64,000 nt of DNA. Origin: Lepisosteus oculatus. Its lineage: Eukaryota > Chordata > Actinopteri > Semionotiformes > Lepisosteidae. The position numbers and the translations under genes were made by a program. The DNA lies in the NCBI RefSeq assembly GCF_040954835.1, contig NC_090712.1:5341284-5405283 (forward strand). Direction: 5' to 3'. Positions 62,891 to 64,000 of this stretch are shown piece by piece. The notes below the pieces were generated by a model, which saw only the letters and a program-made list of their open reading frames with translations, searched no databases and was not told where the DNA came from. The first letter of the stretch is position 1; each line of letters begins with the position of its first letter.

Positions 62891-64000
62891 TAAGTTAGCC
62901 ATAGCTGCTATGTTTATAAACGTATGCTACTGCATTCTGGAAAGTTGAACACACAGTTACGGTATATGGATGGAAAGCATAATTTTGAAAACTTAATTCT
63001 GTGCATGCTTAAATGAGTTCATTATCTGCCAGTTTAGAAAGATACTGTATACCACATATCACTCCAGAATTAGGATTTTACAATCCATTTTTTTAAAGAA
63101 AAATTCTTAAAGAATGATTACTCTGACAGCATTGAAATGGCTCTACAACAAAGGAAGAGACAAATTATTGCAAAGACTGTATGTTCCCCATCACCAAGAA
63201 GCAGAATTCTTTCACAAGGGAAGTCTGGGAAAGGTTTCAGGAAATCCCATAACCAAGATTAATTAGATAAATCCAATAACATTTCATTTCTGAAATTCAC
63301 AGAGTAACTAATCACACATGGCTAACGTCCTAATCCTGGTTTGGTTGCTAGGAAACTGTTTATTTGTTTAGTGTGTAAAAGCTCTATTGCACAAGAATAA
63401 CATCCATTTTTATTATACAGTCAACATTTCAGAATTAACTGGCGTTGTTTTTGTGTTAGGAATATTAACTGTTTACCAAGCAAAGTAAAATAGTCCAGGT
63501 GTCACACTCAATTTCCCATGCATCTACCTTCTGTGCAACACAAATCGGTGTGGAAAGCAGTTCTAATTAAGCATGCGAAACAAAATAACACAGATTACTC
63601 ATCTGTTACAATGATTTACCCTAAGTTAAGTTTGAGACGTGCGGTCTGTTTTTCTTTCCAGGTGACCTTTAAAATATTTAACCAAACAAATTGTTTACTT
63701 AATCAAGCGCCTAAACATCTTTTTCAGCTTATTCAATCCAAAGTATAGTATATAGAAAATGTGCAAGACTGCAGCAGTCATTGGCTTGAAACCTGGAAAA
63801 AAAAGTCAGATCCAACAAATTAATAAAAATTGATCAGTCCAAGGGCTACAGTGAAGCAAGCCAGAAAATTCTGCAACCCTCAAGGTCTGGACTTTCAGAT
63901 CTCCAGACTGCAGCAGGTGTCTGATAAATATGAAAACGCAGAGGCATATAATACAAAAACGATCCCATACAGCCTTGGGGCAGGCTCACTCTCTAGTCTA
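62891..64000. other. Window end, nothing recognised
   Basis: AT-rich sequence without supported exons or repeats on either strand. Confidence 0.4.

Noticed and set aside
1-64000. CRISPR array, prokaryotic operon, phage or intact virus
   Set aside because: No spaced direct repeats or bacterial gene organisation. Genes are spliced and vertebrate in type.

Overview
This is a vertebrate nuclear-genome window. Genes have multiple introns with GT/AG junctions, the DNA is AT-rich, and decayed LINE and SINE copies of kinds common in fishes are scattered through it. The first two genes match the neighbours on human chromosome 1q42.2 (MAP10, then NTPCR, both on the + strand), so the locus is orthologous. 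The repeats suggest a ray-finned fish, perhaps a non-teleost such as gar or bowfin; that species-level guess is tentative.

Layout. From 1 to 6.2 kb the sequence is mostly non-genic, with two repeat fragments, a CRE-bearing promoter-like patch near 3.3 kb and a possible minus-strand first exon near 5.1 kb. MAP10 is a single-exon gene at 6519-9233 with a ZNF143/STAF-type site upstream. NTPCR follows as a five-exon gene, 12896-18596, with two CACGTG boxes upstream and a short uORF overlapping its start. From 18.6 to 35.3 kb is a gene-poor stretch with LINE relics (best at 31.2-32.2 kb) and one orphan GC-box/CCAAT promoter with a possible first exon at 30.84-31.08 kb.

The right half (35359 to at least 58025, minus strand) is one large gene that I assembled exon by exon. 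All 22 accepted exons join in consistent phase and give about 1,819 residues to the stop; the 5' end is not defined. In order the product has spectrin-type coiled-coil repeats, a long polar, probably disordered region (one 644-codon exon), a beta-spectrin-type PH domain split over four exons, and a Ser-rich basic tail. No calponin-homology domain was found in the window. I cannot give this gene a symbol and know of no human gene at this position. It is the best candidate here for something undescribed. In the human 1q42-43 paralogon (ACTN2, SIPA1L2, PCNX2, MAP3K21) the beta-spectrin slot is empty, whereas three sister regions carry SPTB, SPTBN2 and SPTBN4. This gene could therefore be a diverged beta-spectrin ohnologue lost in mammals (inference).

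No operon-like cooperation is expected. MAP10 acts on microtubules, NTPCR is a nucleotide triphosphatase, and the spectrin/PH protein is probably a membrane-cytoskeleton linker.
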